The notes below the pieces were generated by a model. That model was not told the origin of the DNA, did no database searches, and was given only the letters and a program-made list of their open reading frames with translations. The position numbers and the translations under genes are program-made. Positions 5,981-6,001 of a stretch of DNA of 6,001 nucleotides are shown here, piece after piece. Position 1 is the first letter of the stretch. Each line of letters opens with the position of its first letter. The stretch comes from Streptomyces sp. GTDB taxonomy: Bacteria; Actinomycetota; Actinomycetes; Streptomycetales; Streptomycetaceae. The stretch lies in the NCBI GenBank assembly GCA_003519485.1, contig DOWQ01000156.1:1-6001 (forward strand). The letters run 5' to 3'.

Positions 5981-6001
5981 CTACTTGAAGAGATTCTCTA
6001 G
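5981..6001 (-). CDS. Possible 3' end of a convergent minus-strand gene
   Basis: Reading the minus strand from the window edge, codons 6001-5984 give LENLFK, followed by TAG at 5983-5981. A gene ending here would be followed by the palindrome and then the strong hairpin at 5913-5872, a natural 3'-end arrangement. Six codons are far too few to identify a protein, and the call rests mainly on the downstream hairpin. Confidence 0.3.
   Translation of the reverse strand, partial: LENLFK

Noticed and set aside
5612..6001. Plus-strand open frame reaching the right edge
   Set aside because: It runs through both arms of the 17-bp hairpin and the 20-bp palindrome, is Thr/Pro low complexity, and has no ribosome binding site.

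Overview
The window looks like chromosomal DNA from a Streptomyces or close relative. It is very GC-rich, the real genes use G or C in almost every third codon position, and gene order and protein sequences match what I remember of the glycine/serine locus of that genus. No search was run, so the genus is inference.

Layout. Positions 1-75 probably hold the start of a divergent minus-strand gene with a Pro/Ala-rich N-terminus. Positions 76-303 are a divergent intergenic region. A tandem glycine riboswitch follows (about 304-512), then gcvT (567-1697), gcvH (1771-2154) and glyA (2187-3449), all on the plus strand. After glyA come two strong hairpins and a 12-bp tandem repeat. Next is sdaA (3795-5177), with its own good ribosome binding site and a terminator-like hairpin after it. 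From about 5256 to 5980 I see no convincing intact gene. That stretch holds palindromes, possible gene relics and a 17-bp-stem hairpin. The last bases may be the 3' end of a convergent minus-strand gene.

How the genes work together. GcvT and GcvH are two of the four glycine cleavage proteins. P-protein (gcvP) and L-protein (lpd) are not here and must be encoded elsewhere. Glycine cleavage gives CO2, ammonia and 5,10-methylene-tetrahydrofolate. GlyA joins that one-carbon unit to a second glycine to make serine, and SdaA deaminates serine to pyruvate. The cluster therefore reads as a glycine-to-serine-to-pyruvate route, with glycine sensed by the leader RNA. The hairpins between glyA and sdaA suggest that the last step may be partly uncoupled from riboswitch control.

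Novelty. The core is a well-known actinobacterial locus and I see no undescribed system. The items worth a second look are regulatory or structural: possible start-site masking by the riboswitch leader, the hairpins and 12-bp repeats before sdaA, and the palindromes and decayed coding segments in the downstream gap.
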